A DNA stretch of 64,000 nucleotides, from the NCBI GenBank assembly GCA_963693305.1, contig OY855908.1, positions 20,204,493-20,268,492 on the forward strand, read 5' to 3'. Below are positions 31,273 through 44,400 of the stretch, piece by piece (the stretch's first letter is position 1; every line of letters starts with the position of its first letter). The DNA comes from Meandrina meandrites. Taxonomy: Eukaryota; Cnidaria; Anthozoa; Scleractinia; Meandrinidae. The translations under genes were made by a program, and so were the position numbers. Below the pieces are notes generated by a model, which was given only the letters and a program-made list of their open reading frames with translations, did not search any database and had not been told where the DNA came from.

Positions 31273-31706
31273 TTGTTATACCGAGCTAAGTTTCCCCCGT
31301 ATTTCAGTGAATTTCAGAGCGTTCCCCGCTACAGTTCAGGAGTTGTCCATTTAGTCCGAAAACCTAGTGCCGACCGGAAAAATCTATCGTCACAGCAGAA
31401 TCAAATTTCCAGCGATGATATCTGGCAAGCAGTTTACCAACAGCGCCAACCCCTGTTCAAGAACCATTGGTAACGATACCAGCAACTCCGGTTCAAGCGC
31501 CAAATGTTGAATCAGCGGCCAAAGTGGCAGAACCACAAGTATTATCTGCCATGGCAACATCCACACCCTTACCTCCCTCCCTCCCACCATCGATCATGAC
31601 CCTTCCTCTCACAGTGGAATTGTCGCCGCCCAAAAAGCGTAAACGCCCACAAATACAGTTGGTGAATTATTTGGATGAAAGGGCCTTCCAGGCAATCACG
31701 GCATAA
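31273..31706 (+). pseudogene. Pro-rich frame with nuclear-localisation-type motif, broken
   Basis: Two overlapping plus frames: 31273-31470 (with SSDDIWQAVYQQRQPLF) and, after a shift near 31440, a frame to 31706 rich in P/A/T repeats (TPVQEPLVTIPATPVQAPNV) that ends PPKKRKRPQ then a short conserved-looking tail. The basic cluster is a classical nuclear localisation type. It may be the last piece of the Polinton-like fragment; no family recognised. Confidence 0.3.
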
Positions 31707-32290
31707 TCATAGAAGCTCACCTTACAAGTATTCCAAGAGACAAGAAGAATGTACTGTATCGATCAACCGAAATAAAAATTTTGCTTGAATTATTATCTAT
31801 GTGTTTATTCGCTTTCGCAATGTTTACGTTCGGGGTCACTGAAGTGCATATATACTTGTTGTTTGTGAATAATAATTCGTTTTGGTGGTAGGTCTATTGT
31901 TTTATTGTCATGAAAAGAAGCGACTAGACAGTTTTAAGTATGCAGCAGGAATGCCTTCATTAGTATGGAGGAATACAGTTATTAGTATGCAGGAAATCCA
32001 AATTAGTATGGAGGAAGACAGTTATTAGTATTCAGGAAATCCAGGAATACAGGGGAATGTAAGGGGAATGCAGGGGAATACCGAAAACCAGATAATTCGG
32101 TGCGCCCTATACTACTACTAGTGTTTCTGGAGTGCTTTAAATACCTTAAAAACAGACGTTTCGGGGATAACCCCTACATCAGTGCTAAAAAAAGCTGCGT
32201 CTGCGTGTCTTGCGTGCGTGTAGTTCAAAAATAAACAAAGCACGCACACGCGATTGCGCTCTGTCACTCACAGGCAGAAATTTAGAAGAA
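31707..32290. other. Non-coding with short direct repeats
   Basis: Repeats of ATTAGTATGCAGGAAATCC / ATTAGTATGGAGGAA at 31960-32045, then a retroelement 3' UTR-like piece (CAGACGTTTCGGGGATAAC, 32152-32170). No gene. Confidence 0.45.
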
Positions 32291-32291
32291 C

Positions 32292-32541
32292 GTCAGAACA
32301 TTTTTTGACTCAAAAATTAAAAATGTAAAATTGCCGAACAATTCAGCCAAGGGAGTCACAATTCATTTCACGACATGTCTGTGTCTGTGATTAAGGAAGT
32401 TGCTGGAGCGGCCGCCAAAGATGAAGAGAGGACATAAGGATGATCTTCGTTCAGAAGACCATGAGTAGCTCCAGATGACATGAACATTGACTTGAAATTT
32501 TAAATTTTTAATTCTAAATCAAAAAATGTTCTGACATTTTT
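32292..32541. mobile_element. Short inverted-repeat element
   Basis: About 30-bp inverted ends: GTCAGAACATTTTTTGACTC near 32292 and the complement ending AAAAAATGTTCTGAC at 32541. The 250-bp interior is non-coding. Confidence 0.65.
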
Positions 32542-33360
32542 CTTAATTTCTCCCTGTGAGACTGTCTTGTCTTGTAAAGTTTTAATTAGTGCAATTGTAG
32601 GATGTATCAGAATAACAGCTCAACTGTTTATTTAAAGAATAGCCTAAGGGCGCTATTATATCTATCATGATTTGTTGAGTGGAGCTTTTGAATTTGGTGG
32701 TTGTACTTTGGTGAAGTACTTGAAAATGAATTATCATTTCTGTTTTCAACGCGCACAATAACTCGTGCAGGTTTCAACAGGATATTTACTGTTCAATTAT
32801 ATTAGTGATTAGAGTGGTGAAATGTAGCATATATAGTTTTCATATCTACGTAAAAATAAAAATGTTCTAGTGTCACGAAAATGTGAAATGGCTTTTTTGC
32901 CCTCGTGAATCATGATTTCCGGGGTCGCCGTGAACCTTGTTTTTCCAAAAATGTTCCCTTCTATTTTCCGTGAAGCGTGGAATGCCAATGTTATATTTTT
33001 CGAGAATTGTGAAAGGGAAAACGCGACCTATGCCTCCCCCCCCCCCTCCTGCATGCAGTGTTCTCACAAGAGAGGGGTTTGGATTTCAGAATTCTGATTC
33101 TTTTTCTTTTTTCAGGTTGAATGTTCTGCATTTAAAATCAAAACTGAACTACGTCAAGTCTGCGGTGTCGTTGATTTCAGAAATCATGAAAGCAGGTTGG
33201 CAGCAACTAAGAAGGGTCTTTTGCAGTAAGAAGAAAACGTTTACGGAATGTGATTCCAAAAAGAGACAGAAGTAAACCGCGTTTCGGCAGTTTTAGGAAA
33301 GCAATGTTGAAATATTTTGTGTCACATAGATTTTTTTATTATCATTATCAATATCATCGT
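32542..33360. other. Intergenic, no gene supported
   Basis: Contains a poly-C run at 33037-33046. The open frame 32937-33275 is low-complexity and has no recognisable domain. Confidence 0.4.
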
Positions 33361-33381
33361 CGCCATCATCATCGTTGTTGC

Positions 33382-33412
<31 letters not shown>
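33361..33412. repeat. ATC/ATT microsatellite
   Basis: CATCATCATCG then a perfect ATT run. Confidence 0.95.
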
Positions 33413-33414
<2 letters not shown>

Positions 33415-33508
33415 AATTAAAATAAATATTATCATTATATCATCATAATGGGTCAGCCACTGTCCACAATGGTACTATTCCCTATAATTTGCCAAAGGAT
33501 TGCAACAT

Positions 33509-33970
33509 GCTTAACAATTAGATTATGAGCTTGAGATTTCTAGAAATCGAGAACAAATAATCTAATTGTTTTAGTAGAATTCTAACTCACGTTCCTTCAA
33601 ATAATGATTTCTACTTATTTTACTACAATGTGAACTAGAATTGAACTTCACGCCCGGGCGCGGACTGAATTTTTACATCTGAAACTCGCACGCATCAGTT
33701 CATTCAGTAAACTCGTGCAATGGTGAATTTCCTTCTTTTAGACTTCTCTGTAATTGGATTATCCAGTAATATTTCTAATCTTCCTCCAGAACTTCGGCGG
33801 AAGTTTAGAAATATTATGTATGGTAAAACGAATATATGTATAGAAAAACGAGAAAATGTTGCCATCTGCAGACGACCTTCAGCGACTGAACACTAATGGC
33901 TGATAGTGTTCAATGGCTCAGCCAATCAGATTACAGCATTTGCATAAGTATACAAGTAGAATTATACTAA
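33509..33970. mobile_element. MITE related to 30346-30648
   Basis: Starts AACAATTAGATTATGAGC and closes its first hairpin with TAATCTAATTGTT, followed by TTAGTAGAATTCTA. The right side has TAGAATTATACTAAAA near 33957-33972. Same architecture as the element at 30346 with different loop sequences. Confidence 0.55.
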
Positions 33971-34298
33971 AATTTGATTGTATTAGTTGTTCAATTTTAC
34001 CATGATACAGTTTGGTATTTTCCTTTGCTCTGGTGTATGGTGATAGATGACAGTGAATATAAAACAAAGGAAAATACCAGATTGTACCAAGCGTAAAATG
34101 AACCACATGTACGTGCATTGTATTTTACACAATGACAAAAAGGACTATAAATTTTAACAAAATATTAAATAAATACATAAATAATAGATGAATAAACATT
34201 AAACATGTTCCTTAATTATTCCAGCATTATTCCAGCATTTTTTGGACCTCTTTACTGCATACCTTACCCAATTCCTTGATAGGTTTTGATCAATTTAT

Positions 34299-34474
34299 AT
34301 TACACACCGTTCATTTGGTCTTGGAGAAGTTAGAATCATATAATTTATTACACACGGTTCATTTGGTCCTGGAGAAGCTAGAATCATATAATTTATTACA
34401 CACGGTTCATTTGGTCTTGGAGAAGCTAGAATCATATAATATATATTATACACGGTTCATTTGGTCCTGGAGAA
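34299..34474. repeat. 48-bp tandem repeat, about 3.5 copies
   Basis: Unit TTACACACGGTTCATTTGGT plus 28 bp including CTTGGAGAAGCTAG. Located about 0.4 kb beyond the formin stop codon. Confidence 0.95.
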
Positions 34475-34516
34475 GTTTCTTCATACATTAACTACAGATT
34501 ATAACAACTGTGAAAT

Positions 34517-34522
34517 TTTATT
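34517..34522 (-). terminator. Candidate poly(A) signal of the formin gene
   Basis: AATAAA on the minus strand about 350 bp after the stop. Other AATAAA copies lie in the 48-bp repeats further down (34340-34400), so the actual cleavage site is uncertain. Confidence 0.35.
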
Positions 34523-34868
34523 GCTACGTTCCAATTTAAGACTGCTGCCTTCAGCTTGCTGTAAATGCAATACAACACAGCCAACTTGCTGTGCACCACA
34601 CTTTCTCCACAGGACCACTACTACAGAAAAAAAACACACACACACTAAAAGAGCTTTTTCATGTTGTCTTGCAATCAATTTATGTCCCAATCAAAGGAAA
34701 AATCAAAATAGTAGAGTGGCAAGGTGGTAAAAAAAAAACAGTAAACGGTAGTTTTGACTGAAGAACATTGCTCAACATGGATTACAAATGATGAACTTCA
34801 AAGCTGCAGGTGAAATGTTTGAAGATGTGCCAGGCATGACATAGCACCATTATTCTCCAGCTTGGTGA

Positions 34869-35136
34869 TCAGTTAGCGTTCGACTTCTTTGAAGAGGCTA
34901 ACTTTAGCTTTAAACCAGAAACTGATGCAGGTTTCACTGCTATTCCTTCAACTTTTTCTTTGTAAATTTTTCTCTTTGTCTCTTCATAGATGTTTTTGGC
35001 AATTAGTTGTTGTTCCTTTCTCCAGGATGATAAGAAGTCAGAACTAAACTTGGCCCAGTGCTCAAAGAATTCTTGTGGTGGACAGCATGCAGCTTCAGAG
35101 TGTTTAACACTGAAGTACCTCCACAGACACAAGTAC
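34869..35136 (-). CDS. Formin last coding exon
   Basis: Acceptor TTGTCAG|GTACTT. It encodes [40 protein letters not shown] and a basic tail ending [16 protein letters not shown], stop TGA at 34871-34869. The K/R-rich tail resembles the C-terminal tail of FMN2, which binds microtubules and Spire in animals. Confidence 0.95.
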
Positions 35137-35379
35137 CTGACAACAGAACAACACCATACCTAAAGCAACATCCACAATATGTTATAATTTAGATTGACAT
35201 GACTCATGCAATGGGATGCCTCTCTTGGAAAATGTTAGGCTGCTAGTATTTAGAAACCATCGACTTCTGCAACTGTGGGCTGAACAAAAGTGAATAATAT
35301 TTTAATTGCACACATCAGTCAAGTTCATGCGCAAGATAAGCATGAGTCAAGTAAATTTCGCGATTCTTGGTATTGATTC

Positions 35380-35415
<36 letters not shown>

Positions 35416-38400
35416 AAATATATAAACAAGATAAATATTTGCATCATTAAATGGGAACTAAATAAACAGAAATAAATAAATAAACAGAAAAACAAACAAA
35501 GAAACAAACAAATAAATAAACAAGTATTACTGCATGAGAGACTGGCCAGGCAATTTCCATACAAGTAACCAGAGTGGCAGAAACACCTAGATCCTTCTTA
35601 TTAAGATGAACAAGGCACAGTGAGACAAAGCCATTCAGAGTCAAATCAATGTATTCTGTACAGATACAGAGCAAAACTCACTGCCTGTCAAGCCTCTCCC
35701 ATTCTCTCCTATATTAAAAGAGAGCCTGGCACACTTTGTTTTCATACATGGACAGGCATTTTTTAGCCTAGCTACTGTATGCTAATCCCCTCTAAATGTA
35801 TTTCAATATAGAAATACCATGATATGGATCTTTATTCTACAGTAGTGTGTTGTTGTAACTACTGCAGTCATGTGATCATTAGAGTGCACTTTCAGCTTTG
35901 AATGAAGTATTCCTTACCTTTTCTTACATTCTGTTAGTGTTTGGTCCAGTTCTGTTGTCTCTTCTTGACTTTGCTCCAGAAATGAACTTATCACATTTCT
36001 GAATGGTTGTTGTAGTCTTTCTTCACTTTCTTTTAACACTTTGGAGAGCTTTTTATCACATGTATCTAATTGCTTCCTCAGGGTGTTAATTTCTGCTTCT
36101 ATGTCTTCAAATGTCACTTGAGATGCTGCCTTAAGGTCAGATGGTTCTGGCAGCGGAAAGTTGGAGTTTACAGTCCCTGCATTCTAGGTGAAAGAGATGG
36201 TTACATAATCTTGCATCAAACTATCTACTTAAGAAATAGAAAACATGTACCGTGTTTCTATCGAGTTATAGAAACATGAGTGGAAGTTTGGGGGAACGAA
36301 AAATGCTGTGGGAACGTGCAAGCTGATAGGCAAGTGTACATGTTTCCACAGCTTTTTCGAGTTCTCCCAAACTTCCACTCATGTTTCTATAACTGAATAG
36401 AAACACGACAAACATGTTTTCTATTTCTTTTAGAAGACACCGTGACGAAAAAACGAAACTTTGGCTATCAAAAGGTAAATTCTCTTTGCTCGCGCCATCA
36501 TCACGTCAACAGCTTGTGCTAGTTCTGTGTTTCTATTGAGTTATAGAAACACAATTTTTAACCAATCGGCGCGCATATTTTCTTAGGACTGTTTTCTAAA
36601 TCATCTTAAAGTTCATGTATATTTGAGTGGGAAAAGTAGCAAAGAAACCATAAAGTGGCACAATCGCACTCGCCCCACCACAGTCAATTTGTTCCAAAAC
36701 AAAACCCCATTTCTCAAAGTCTCTAAGTCACTGATGTGCACTCCTATAAAGATTCTTGATTTTCATCATAAAAAATTTGTGTTAGATGTGTCCTAGAAAT
36801 ATTTCTGCTCATTTAATCACTGCAAAATTCCTCCAGAAGCAATGAGCAGATATTGAATGAAAGCATTAATTACACAAGACCATAATATTATGTGTTGCAA
36901 ATAAGTAAAGTTTGGAAGTGTAATAAGTGGTTTTACCACATAAGTATGGATGTTCTGGCTGTAAATTGGTGCTTCATGCCACAACGGAAATGACTCATAA
37001 ATATTGTTGAATCAAATTGTTGTATTTACTTTTTTGGGTGATGTTTATGATGAATGACTCAGTTCACTTATAGTAATATGTTTGTAAACTGAAGTGGACA
37101 ATTGTTCCAGTATAATGTTCAAAAGTAACTAAATACTTCATGCAGTTCAACTTACCTCATCAAACTTCTTAATGTAACTAGTTACAAGATAGTGCAGCAG
37201 GTTGGTGGAATTGTCTTTGCATTTCACATCCTTAAGTTTGGGAAGGATATCCAACTCAAAACCATCTGCTTGTCCTCGAGCTACATTGCCACCATTCATA
37301 TAATTTCCAAAGGCAAGCACCAGACCCAAAACATTGGTGACCTCTTTGTTTGTCTTGAGCTCCTATAGATTCAGTTATTGAAATTAAAAGGAAAGTCATA
37401 TTAAATTTATTATACATGCTAGTTATTGCAATGTTTTTGAGTGAAATACCATGAAATATCCCACAAGACACTTAATTTTATGAGCCTTTAGGCAAGCCAG
37501 GTTCAACAGTCTTCTTTGCATTCATTGTTTGCCATGCAATGCCCCCTTCCCACCAAACAACAGCTGCAAAGGGCCCAGGTTCAACAGTAATTATCAACAC
37601 TGAGTTTATTTTTGTTTTAGTTAAGCCTGCATTTAAGCCTAGTGGCCCATCAGGCCGGAGCTTATTAATAGTTGTCATAGCATGAACCAACTAGGTTTGG
37701 AGTATTTCTACTCTCATCTGGATGGGATGCTAGTGCATTGCAAGGTTATCCCAGCACTAAATTTGCTGGTGCCCATTTATACACCTCGGTAGACAGAGGC
37801 ACTGTGATAGTCTTGCCCAAGAACACATGCAGCACAGTGGCCACTGTCAAGGCTTGAACCCATACTGCTTTATTGGAGCCCAAAACACTAACCATTAGAC
37901 CACAACACCTCTCTAAGAACCCTTAACACTGAAATAAGATATAAATACCTCACAAACCAATCTAAAGTTGGTGAGCTTCTGTCCAATTTCTGAGAGAGAG
38001 TCGGTCACTGTTGTTTTTAACATCATACAGTACAACCGTTCCTCATAGCAGCTAATTCTTGACAAATCCATCAGGAATTGTTCTGGTCTGTCCAGTACTG
38101 CATCAGAATTCTTCTGATTGAAAGAATTAATTTTTTGAAGCTCCTCTTCCGTTGGCCTCTAAATGAAAATAAAACATTGGTAATTAGAATTGTTTTTAGC
38201 AAATACCAAAATTAGCATCATCTTCGATTCGCTGCAGGTTCTTATGTTTTCCAGTTTTCTATTTTTGGGTAAAAAAGTGGTAAAAACAAGTTGTGAAGCA
38301 ACAAGGAAGAAAACTGGAAAACCATACCCTCTGGTACAGTGGGTGTGGTTTTCACTTCCACGCTTGAATAAGGGTCAAGATCTGACCCTCAGGCTCTATC

Positions 38401-41400
38401 TGATTGGTAGATATTTTAATGGATTTGCACAACTGCACTACCAATGGGAAGGTGTGTGCCCTTGCTGCATCATGAGTTGTGAGCCGAGGCATGGAAGAAT
38501 TTGTAATTCAGGAACCACAGGTGTCCCAAACTCATGATTTGAGAAATCAATCGAATATTTATGATTTATGTAAGCGTGTCGTGTGACTATGTGAAGTGTG
38601 CAGTGTTGTATTACAATTTAGGTCATTGAAAATTTGAGCACTCTTTAAGACATTGTATGGAGTTTAAAATAATGTGGAATAAAAACGTTCAACAATGTAA
38701 AATTTTACCTTCTTTTCAAAAAAAAAGCAAAGAAAATTTACTCACTTTTCTTGGTTTCTGTTGTCCTCAGTTTTGGGCCATTTATTATTTTTAAGGGGCG
38801 CTAACAAAACCTGGATCGGACCAGATCGGATTGGATGGGGCCGGATTGACAAAACCCGGACCGGATCAGACCGGATTAACTAAACCTGGACTGGATGTGA
38901 TCCCACTGACAAAACCAGGATCGGATTTAAAAAAGTTGGATCGCCATAAACTCCTGCCAAAATAGTCACGTGATATCTCTAACTGAAGATGGCACAGAAA
39001 GAAGTAAGGAGATGTTCGCTGTGCGTTTCTTTTTCGTCAGTAGTATCTTGGTAAGAAGTTTTGTTATTCAGTGACCCTGCTTATAGTTTTCTTTCCTAGA
39101 GGGAAAGATCAAGAGGGAAGCGAGAGATACGAACAGGAAAAGTGCATATAAGCAGTGAAAATGAACACAAATTTGCAAAGACCACCGTGGCGAAATAGAA
39201 GTACCAGATCCTCTCACTGTAGAGGATCTAATCAGCTATAACTGATGTACATGTATCTTCGAACGTACAGAATGTCTTGCATAATGATTATTGTAATTAT
39301 CTCTTCTAGTTCTAAATTAAAAATACAATTGCCAGTTGTCTCACATCCTCATATACAGCCCTCGAAGCACTAAAAAAAACTTGAATTTAGTTTTAATTTA
39401 TAATCTTTTTAACTTAGATATTCACTTTTGGAATAATACAAACGAGGTCTGATCACAAGGCTAGGTGCGATTACCTTAGATCTACATCCCGCTTTTTTTA
39501 TTGATGATTTGTAAAACTTTGTTACCTCGTTTTTAAGTTGGGTAGCCTTGGCGCCATACACTAGCAGGTGGAGAAAAACAGTTGCCGATGGTAAATGGTC
39601 TGAGACTGAACATGCTGAAGAACTTGTATGAATTTTCGCCAGTTTTACATGTATACTAGCCTTACTTCTTTCTGTGCCATTTTTGATCAGAGATATTGAC
39701 CACGTGACTATTTTGGCAGGAAATTTTTAAAATCCTATCCTGGTTTTGTCAGTGGGATCACATCCGATCCAGGTTTTGTTAATCTGGTCCGATCCGGTCC
39801 AATCCTGGTTTTGTTAGCGCCCGTTTTTAAGAGGTTTTGAGGTTTTTGTCATTGCCTTCATACGATGGACAAAAACCTCAAAACCTCCTCAAGACAATGA
39901 AATGACTGAAAAGGACAACAGGAACCAAGAAAAGTGAGTACAATTCTTTGTTTTATTGAAAAGAAGGTAAAATTTTATTTTGGTGAGCATTTTTATTCCA
40001 CAAATTCTCAATGGCCTTAATTGTAACACAACACCGCACACTTTACGTAGTCACGTCCCATGCCCACTCAACACGGTTAGTCAATTTCTTGAATCATGAG
40101 TTTTGGAAGCCTGTGCAGGGACAAGTTTAATTTGGAAGATTCATTAGATCATTGCCAGTAACAGACTTTCGTCAAAACCTTGACAAAAGGTTTCACATAT
40201 TTTGACAGTAAATGTTCTTGAGTAGCACTGCAAAAATCGAAAATTGTATGATGATCAAAAGAAAACCTTCCTCAGAAATGAGCTTTACTAGGTTGTAAGA
40301 CAAATCAATTTTATGTAGGAGCCTACGTGAACTTTTAATTGCTAGCCGTCACTTGTTTACTGGTCAGAGGACAACAACAAACAAAAGTGAGAAATCCAAG
40401 CCAGAATAAGTTGGCTACAAGAGTGGCTATTTACTGTCACTTCTGTGACAAATTAATTACCTAAATCAAAGGATTGTTAACACAGGCGAGTGTGAAAAAT
40501 GGCCCAGTTGTAAGCATAAGAAAAAGGACAGTACTGAAGGCAGAATGACTGGTGATGGAGGCAGGAAAATTCACTGAAGTGTACTCCTTGAAGGTTACAA
40601 AGTAATGCACACAAGTGCATGCGGCAAGTCCGAAAGGTATTATGGGTAGAAGTATTGAGCTACTGCACATGCCAAATACTAATGAGATGTCATGTTAGAC
40701 ATGCGGAAACAAGGTACATTTAGCCACACTAAATTTTAGAAGAATTTTCCTGCTCAAAGACTTGTGACAGTAAAAGTAAAAGCTCTACAGACAAAGGAAT
40801 AACAAATTCTTCACATATAAAAATACAAACTTGTTCATTTCCTCTAGACCAATATGTAAAATTCCAGTGAATATCCAGACCACCTTTTGGTCTTGTCGCA
40901 TGCATTTTGGTGAGTTTTTTCCTGACAACCTTTCTCAAAATAGCTGTATGTCCTTTCCTCTCTTTGTACGAGGGATAAAATTGCAGAATTTGATTATTGA
41001 TGAATGGATATATTGTATATTGAATTGCAGCCTTCCCAACAGCCATATGGAAACTAAGATGAGATTATATAGGAAAATCCATTACCTGATGAGGGAATTA
41101 CACGTTAAATTTAACGCCAAAAACCGATATCGCACGAATCGTGAAGCGATGAGTGCGATATCGGTTTAACGTGGAATTCACTAGTCAAGTAATTGATTTT
41201 CCTTGAATCGCATAAACTTTTTAAAATGAAAATGTGGTGAATGTTGCGAATTTAAGCGCAGCCTCACTTTCAAGTCGCAATACCGCACTGAATACCCTCG
41301 CATCTCTAGCCAATCAGAGCATGAGAATTCTTTGAGCTATGTGATTCCACTTAATACATGCCAGCCTCTACATGAATGAGATTGTGGAGGTATCCAGAAT

Positions 41401-44400
41401 CTTGTGGTTATTCTGATATTTTTCAACTTTTGCCCGATGTTTATCATAATTAACCGCGCTACCATGGGCTGAGTGAGGTTCTTGCTCTGCAGCACAGGAT
41501 TTATTATTAACTGCGCGGCCAATTGGGCCGAGCGCGGTTCTTGCTCTGCACGGGATTTATTTTTTTTCGTCGTTTCTTTTTGTCGGTGACTAGACCCAAA
41601 CTTCCACCCGAACAAATCGTGATCGGGACTGAATCATGCAACCTGTGATGTTTATTCGCCAAAAGCTGTTGAAACATGAATGTACGGAAAATTTTGCGGA
41701 TATTGTTTTCTTTATTGCGTGTAAAGTATATTTTCTTTTGGTTTTATCGAAGCGTTCGATTCAAAGCGAATGTTGAATACACTGAAAAAGGTATTACGTC
41801 AGCCATGGAATGCGCTGATGTTGCAGGTTTCACTTTCGTTACGTGACAAATAACATTGTGTTCCATTTGCATGTTTATGTCGGCAGAAGCGACGGTCATT
41901 AATTTAATTTGTTTCCTCTTCTGCGAGTATTTCTTGTGGGTTTAGGCAATCGAAGTGAATTCTTTGGCTATTTCCTTGAAGTGAGTTCAAATATTTGAAA
42001 GGAAACGAAATATTTGCTTAAGTAAACAATTGAGCGTGCCCGAACGTGCAGGGGTTACGTCATTAGAAGGGAAAAACCCCCAAGCTAAAGATAGCCGGGA
42101 ACAACGTAAACCTCGGATTGTGTGACTAACGTGACTACTTTGCTAGTCCTTTACTCATAATGCAAACAGGTTAAATTTAACCGTGACTTTTGAGAAAGAA
42201 AGCTGTTAATTAGCCAAAAATATAAGCGCGGTTTTAAGTTGCTATAGCAACTTCTTGTTTGTATTATTATTTGTCAGTGACCAGACCCAAACCCCCACTC
42301 AGCCAAATCGGGATTGGACATAAATCACACAATCTGTGATGTTTCTTTTCCAAAAGGGGGGTATTAGCAGATGGTAGAGGATGGTAAGTAAGGATGGTGG
42401 AGGGCGCTCAGAGACAACATGGGGGGAGGTGTTTTAATTTAATTTTCTAGCTATTGACCTAGTATAAAAAAATAAATTAGATTAAAAAAAATAATCTAGG
42501 TTGAAAAAAATGACCTAAAGGTAATTTTGACCTGTAACATATACGAAAAGAGGGGCAAGAGAATTTAGTGCACTAAAAAGGCACAAAAGTGGAAGAGAAA
42601 GTTGGAAAAATGTTGTCAACCCAGTTTTGTTCTTATGCAAATTAGGGACATTTTGTCGCGCAAAGCCAGGTATTAGGAAATCAACATTTTTGTTTTGAAT
42701 TGAGTCGCTGTTTCAACATTGAAATATTCACTTCAAGAATGGAATATTGAAGCAAAGAATAAAATCAAATTGCCATTAATGAATTCATTAATTCACCCTT
42801 GATAGGAACGCTTGAGCTGTTTTGACTGTAATTTATTTGCAATTTTGCGAGTATTTCTTGTGGGTTTAGGAAATTGAACTGAATTCTTTGGCTGTTTCAC
42901 CTAAGCGAGTTAAAAGATTTGAAGGAAAATTCTCAAACTCACTAATAATTCATCTGGTTAACACAAAGGAAATCAGATCAGTGATGGTGGTTTGAAATCT
43001 GTTCTTAATTAGAATAGATTTTTAAGATTTTATTTCTCTGTTTTCTCTGTAGTTTTAGTTTCAATTGAGAACATATATATCAAACACTCGTGAGAGTGTT
43101 TCATCTCCAAGTGGCGCCCATTTTATGAGGCTCAAAAAGGTGTAGAAATTTTTGTAGAGCTCTACGCCTCTACGTACACATGCCATTCATGCCTTTCATG
43201 GTCTACAAGCTGATTTGTCCCCATTCGTCTCTCTGTATCTTAACTCATTCCTGTCCTATCAAATTACAGTCAAAATTGACCTTTGACCTCCTTTGTTTTT
43301 TTTCTCAGCTGGGATTTAGAATTGAGATGAAAGCCATACCTCATTTTAAAGGATATGAAATGGGCTTCCAGAAAAAAAAAATTTTTTCCGAAATAACCCA
43401 TAATACTTTCGATTACATTAATTTAATTTACATAAATTAGCATAAATTTGCAAAAATAATGCACAAAAATAAACAAACTTAAAAATGGTAAAAGTTTGTA
43501 AGAAAAGTTTAAAAACAAAAATGTTTCATAATATATTGGCAAAACATGCAGCAATTTTGGCTAAAAAAGATAAATACTGAAATTTTTGGCAATTTTTTGA
43601 ATTGACGCAGGTGAAACGTGATACGTGAAATTCGAGCTTTTTGTTGACACAAAGCTTTGAACTCAAATTATCTTTTGATCTGTTGTCCTAAAAACCCTTT
43701 TCCTCCGAAAATATCGATCTTTCAAAGCTCAAATATAACCAAGACACTTATTTCAAAGTATCAGCAAGGTTTCGAACGTAAAAAGTGAACTATATAAAGC
43801 ATATCATTGCGTTTCCGATTATGGAATTCGAGTTATTTGTTTATATGACGCCGTGTATAAATTACACGGCATTACACTCAATTATCTTCACATCTGTTGT
43901 CCTAAAACCCCTTTTCCTCCAAAAATATCGATCTCACAAAGCTCAAATATAACCAAGACATTTATTTCAAAGTATCAACAAGGTTTCGAACGTAAGAAGT
44001 CGAATAAATACAGCGTTTCGTCGCGTATCAGACCACGCGCGTGGTTTCACTCAGTTTCACTTCGCGTAATGTTTACTCAATTCTTACCCCGATTCGTCGC
44101 TAAAATTCGCATCTGACGATCCGAATCACTTTCTTCAACACTTGAAATGCCATCGTTGGTGTAATCTTTTTGTTCCAGGAGCTAGAGAACTCTCTCTGGG
44201 CTAATAGCGATCGATCGCGGCCGATCGCGTACACCGCGTGTTGAAATTGAAAAATCACTGCGTGGGCGTATTCGTCGTGTATGCCACATTCAAGTGTTTC
44301 AGCTGAAATTTGCGGAGGGACTGGGTAATTATCTTGTCACGCTTTTTGCCAATTTTCGTGGCGATCGGATGTAACGCAAATTTTTGCGAATTTTTTTGGT

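Noticed and set aside
32937..33275. 112-codon plus frame with a proline run
   Set aside because: The proline run is a poly-C tract; no domain or splice support.
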